Origin: Desulfobulbus sp.
GTDB lineage: Bacteria > Desulfobacterota > Desulfobulbia > Desulfobulbales > Desulfobulbaceae
Assembly (NCBI GenBank): GCA_030600525.1
Contig: JAUVLX010000207.1
Location: forward strand, 1 to 6,357
Reading direction: 5' to 3'
Length of the DNA: 6,357 nucleotides
In this document: in pieces, positions 5,767 to 6,357 of the stretch
Layout: every line of letters starts with the position of its first letter
Numbering within the stretch: position 1 is the stretch's first letter
The notes under the pieces: model-generated
The model's database searches: none
The model's input: the letters and a program-made list of their open reading frames with translations, nothing else
Told to the model about the DNA's origin: nothing
Translations under genes and position numbers: made by a program

Positions 5767-5788
5767 GGTCGGGCTGGCAGTATTCGAA
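5766..5788 (-). pseudogene. 3' end of a tRNA gene (proline-like), truncated; possible attachment site
   Basis: Read on the - strand from 5788 to 5766 the order is TTCGAAT (a perfect T-loop), ACTGC (3' strand of the T-stem, 5 bases), CAGCCCG (3' strand of the acceptor stem, 7 bases), A (discriminator) and CCA. Every segment has the exact length required for tRNA positions 54-76. The bases before it (CGTTG) do not pair with ACTGC, and no acceptor 5' strand (expected CGGGCTG) or anticodon arm is found in the following 80 bases, so the rest of the tRNA is absent. A G at position 72 implies C1-G72, and with A73 this is typical of bacterial tRNA-Pro; that identity is an inference. A - strand terminator follows at once. 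Such fragments are left when an element integrates into a tRNA 3' end, or when a tRNA gene decays. Confidence 0.65.
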
Positions 5789-5959
5789 CAACGGAATAAA
5801 GAGACACGAAAAAATAAGGATATACGTAATTATTGATCCCCCTCAATGAAAGTCACAACTGTACTACAAGATGCTCGCTGCGGTTGAGCTGCTTCATGCT
5901 ACTCTATCAAAAAAATTTACGGCCAAGGAATCACTTCCTGCCAGGTAGCGTGAAATGCT

Positions 5960-6357
5960 ATGCGTGATGCATCATTGACACTTTCCCGAGCCTGTTATTT
6001 TTGCCTGTTGCTTATTGGGTTGACAGCTCTTCTGCTTTTTACCAGCTGCGCTTCCATAGCCCCCACCGAAAGGCTGTTCCTTGGCCAGAGTAATAGTTTG
6101 CTAGCGGTCATGGATGGCACCTGTAATGAAACCAGCTTTCTGCCAGTGAACCGGTTAGAGCTTGATACGCAAGAGGCATTAGATCCCAATACAATTTCTC
6201 TTCTTGGTTGGAATATATATAAAGGGCAACGGGCAGGCTGGGAAAAAGATTTACTGGAGTTCAGTACACAGGCAGACATTATTCTGTTGCAGGAAGCATT
6301 ATTAGACGATGCATTAAAACGAGTCTTTGATGATCAGGAGATGTACTGGAGCTTGAA
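5960..6357 (+). CDS. Lipoprotein with endonuclease/exonuclease/phosphatase fold, N-terminal part
   Basis: The gene runs off the right edge; 132 complete codons are visible. The ATG at 5960 is the first in frame after an in-frame TGA at 5951; the ribosome binding site is weak (AGGT about 13 bases upstream). Residues 1-30 are a lipoprotein signal: Arg2 and Arg10, a hydrophobic run LLLIGLTALLLF and the lipobox FTSC with Cys30. Ala at +2 predicts outer-membrane sorting. After a linker of about 50 residues the EEP fold begins. ISLLGWNIYKGQ holds the conserved Asn85 of the first strand, and ADIILLQEA holds Glu112, the metal-binding Glu of the LQE motif. The later catalytic His/Asp motifs lie outside the window. 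The family includes nucleases, phosphodiesterases and sphingomyelinase-like enzymes acting on phosphodiester bonds with Mg2+; the substrate is not predictable from this part. Confidence 0.82.
   Translation, partial: MRDASLTLSRACYFCLLLIGLTALLLFTSCASIAPTERLFLGQSNSLLAVMDGTCNETSFLPVNRLELDTQEALDPNTISLLGWNIYKGQRAGWEKDLLEFSTQADIILLQEALLDDALKRVFDDQEMYWSL

Larger units (their letters stand above)
5588..5959. other. Non-coding stretch with hairpins and a tRNA remnant
   Basis: No gene is visible in these 372 bases. Between 5607 and 5710 there are several small stem-loops in a row: 5613-5628, 5651-5664, TCGCC/GGCGA at 5675-5688, and the odd palindrome CTGAA-T-TTCAG at 5699-5709. From 5722 to 5788 there is a - strand tRNA 3' end with its terminator, listed separately. 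From 5789 to 5959 I see only a weak promoter-like pair before the last gene: TTGAGC (5884-5889), 16 bases, TATCAA (5906-5911). Confidence 0.55.

Noticed and set aside
5995..6279. Open frame on the - strand near the right edge
   Set aside because: Antisense to the EEP-fold lipoprotein, whose signal peptide, lipobox and LQE motif make the + strand reading clear.
1..6357. CRISPR array, transposase, toxin-antitoxin or defence cassette
   Set aside because: No regularly spaced repeats and no protein with the corresponding motifs were found in the window.

Overview
The window reads as a piece of an anaerobic, Gram-negative, mid-GC bacterial chromosome. A member of Desulfobacterota (the Desulfobulbales-like sulfate reducers) is my best guess, at moderate confidence. 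The guess rests on the mix of a ferredoxin-type nitroreductase, a DUF4213/DUF364 protein, a NifX-like protein and two lipoproteins with outer-membrane-type lipoboxes. No marker gene here fixes the taxon. Every gene I can support lies on the + strand.

Layout. The window opens inside the C-terminal end of a nitroreductase-family protein (to 235). A 348-base non-coding stretch follows and contains a palindromic repeat-like element (about 311-409). Next come a 75-residue zinc-ribbon protein (584-811), a cytoplasmic SGNH/GDSL hydrolase (941-1537) and a two-domain DUF4213/DUF364 protein (1610-2368). A weak terminator-like hairpin separates these from tyrS (2537-3829), which has a clear hairpin terminator behind it. 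A 70-base near-perfect hairpin (3957-4026), related to the element at 311-409, sits directly in front of a NifX/NifB-type small protein (4056-4421). That gene is followed 44 bases later by a lipoprotein of the amidohydrolase-2 family (4466-5587), and the two probably form an operon. A 372-base non-coding stretch follows. The window ends in the first 132 residues of an endonuclease/exonuclease/phosphatase-fold lipoprotein (5960 onward).

The most informative non-coding signal is at 5722-5788. On the - strand it reads as the exact 3' end of a tRNA (T-loop, T-stem 3' strand, acceptor 3' strand, discriminator A and CCA), followed at once by a hairpin and a run of seven T. The rest of the tRNA is missing. 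This is how the duplicated attachment site of an element integrated in a tRNA gene looks. If so, the material to the right of 5788 (the last gene and beyond) may be acquired.

How the genes work together: there is no obvious single pathway. The genes look like housekeeping and accessory functions in short transcription units. I found no CRISPR array, transposase, toxin-antitoxin pair or defence cassette. The points worth following up are the tRNA remnant, the palindromic repeat family, its possible pairing with the start codon of the NifX-like gene, and the Bacteroidetes-like character of the tyrosyl-tRNA synthetase.
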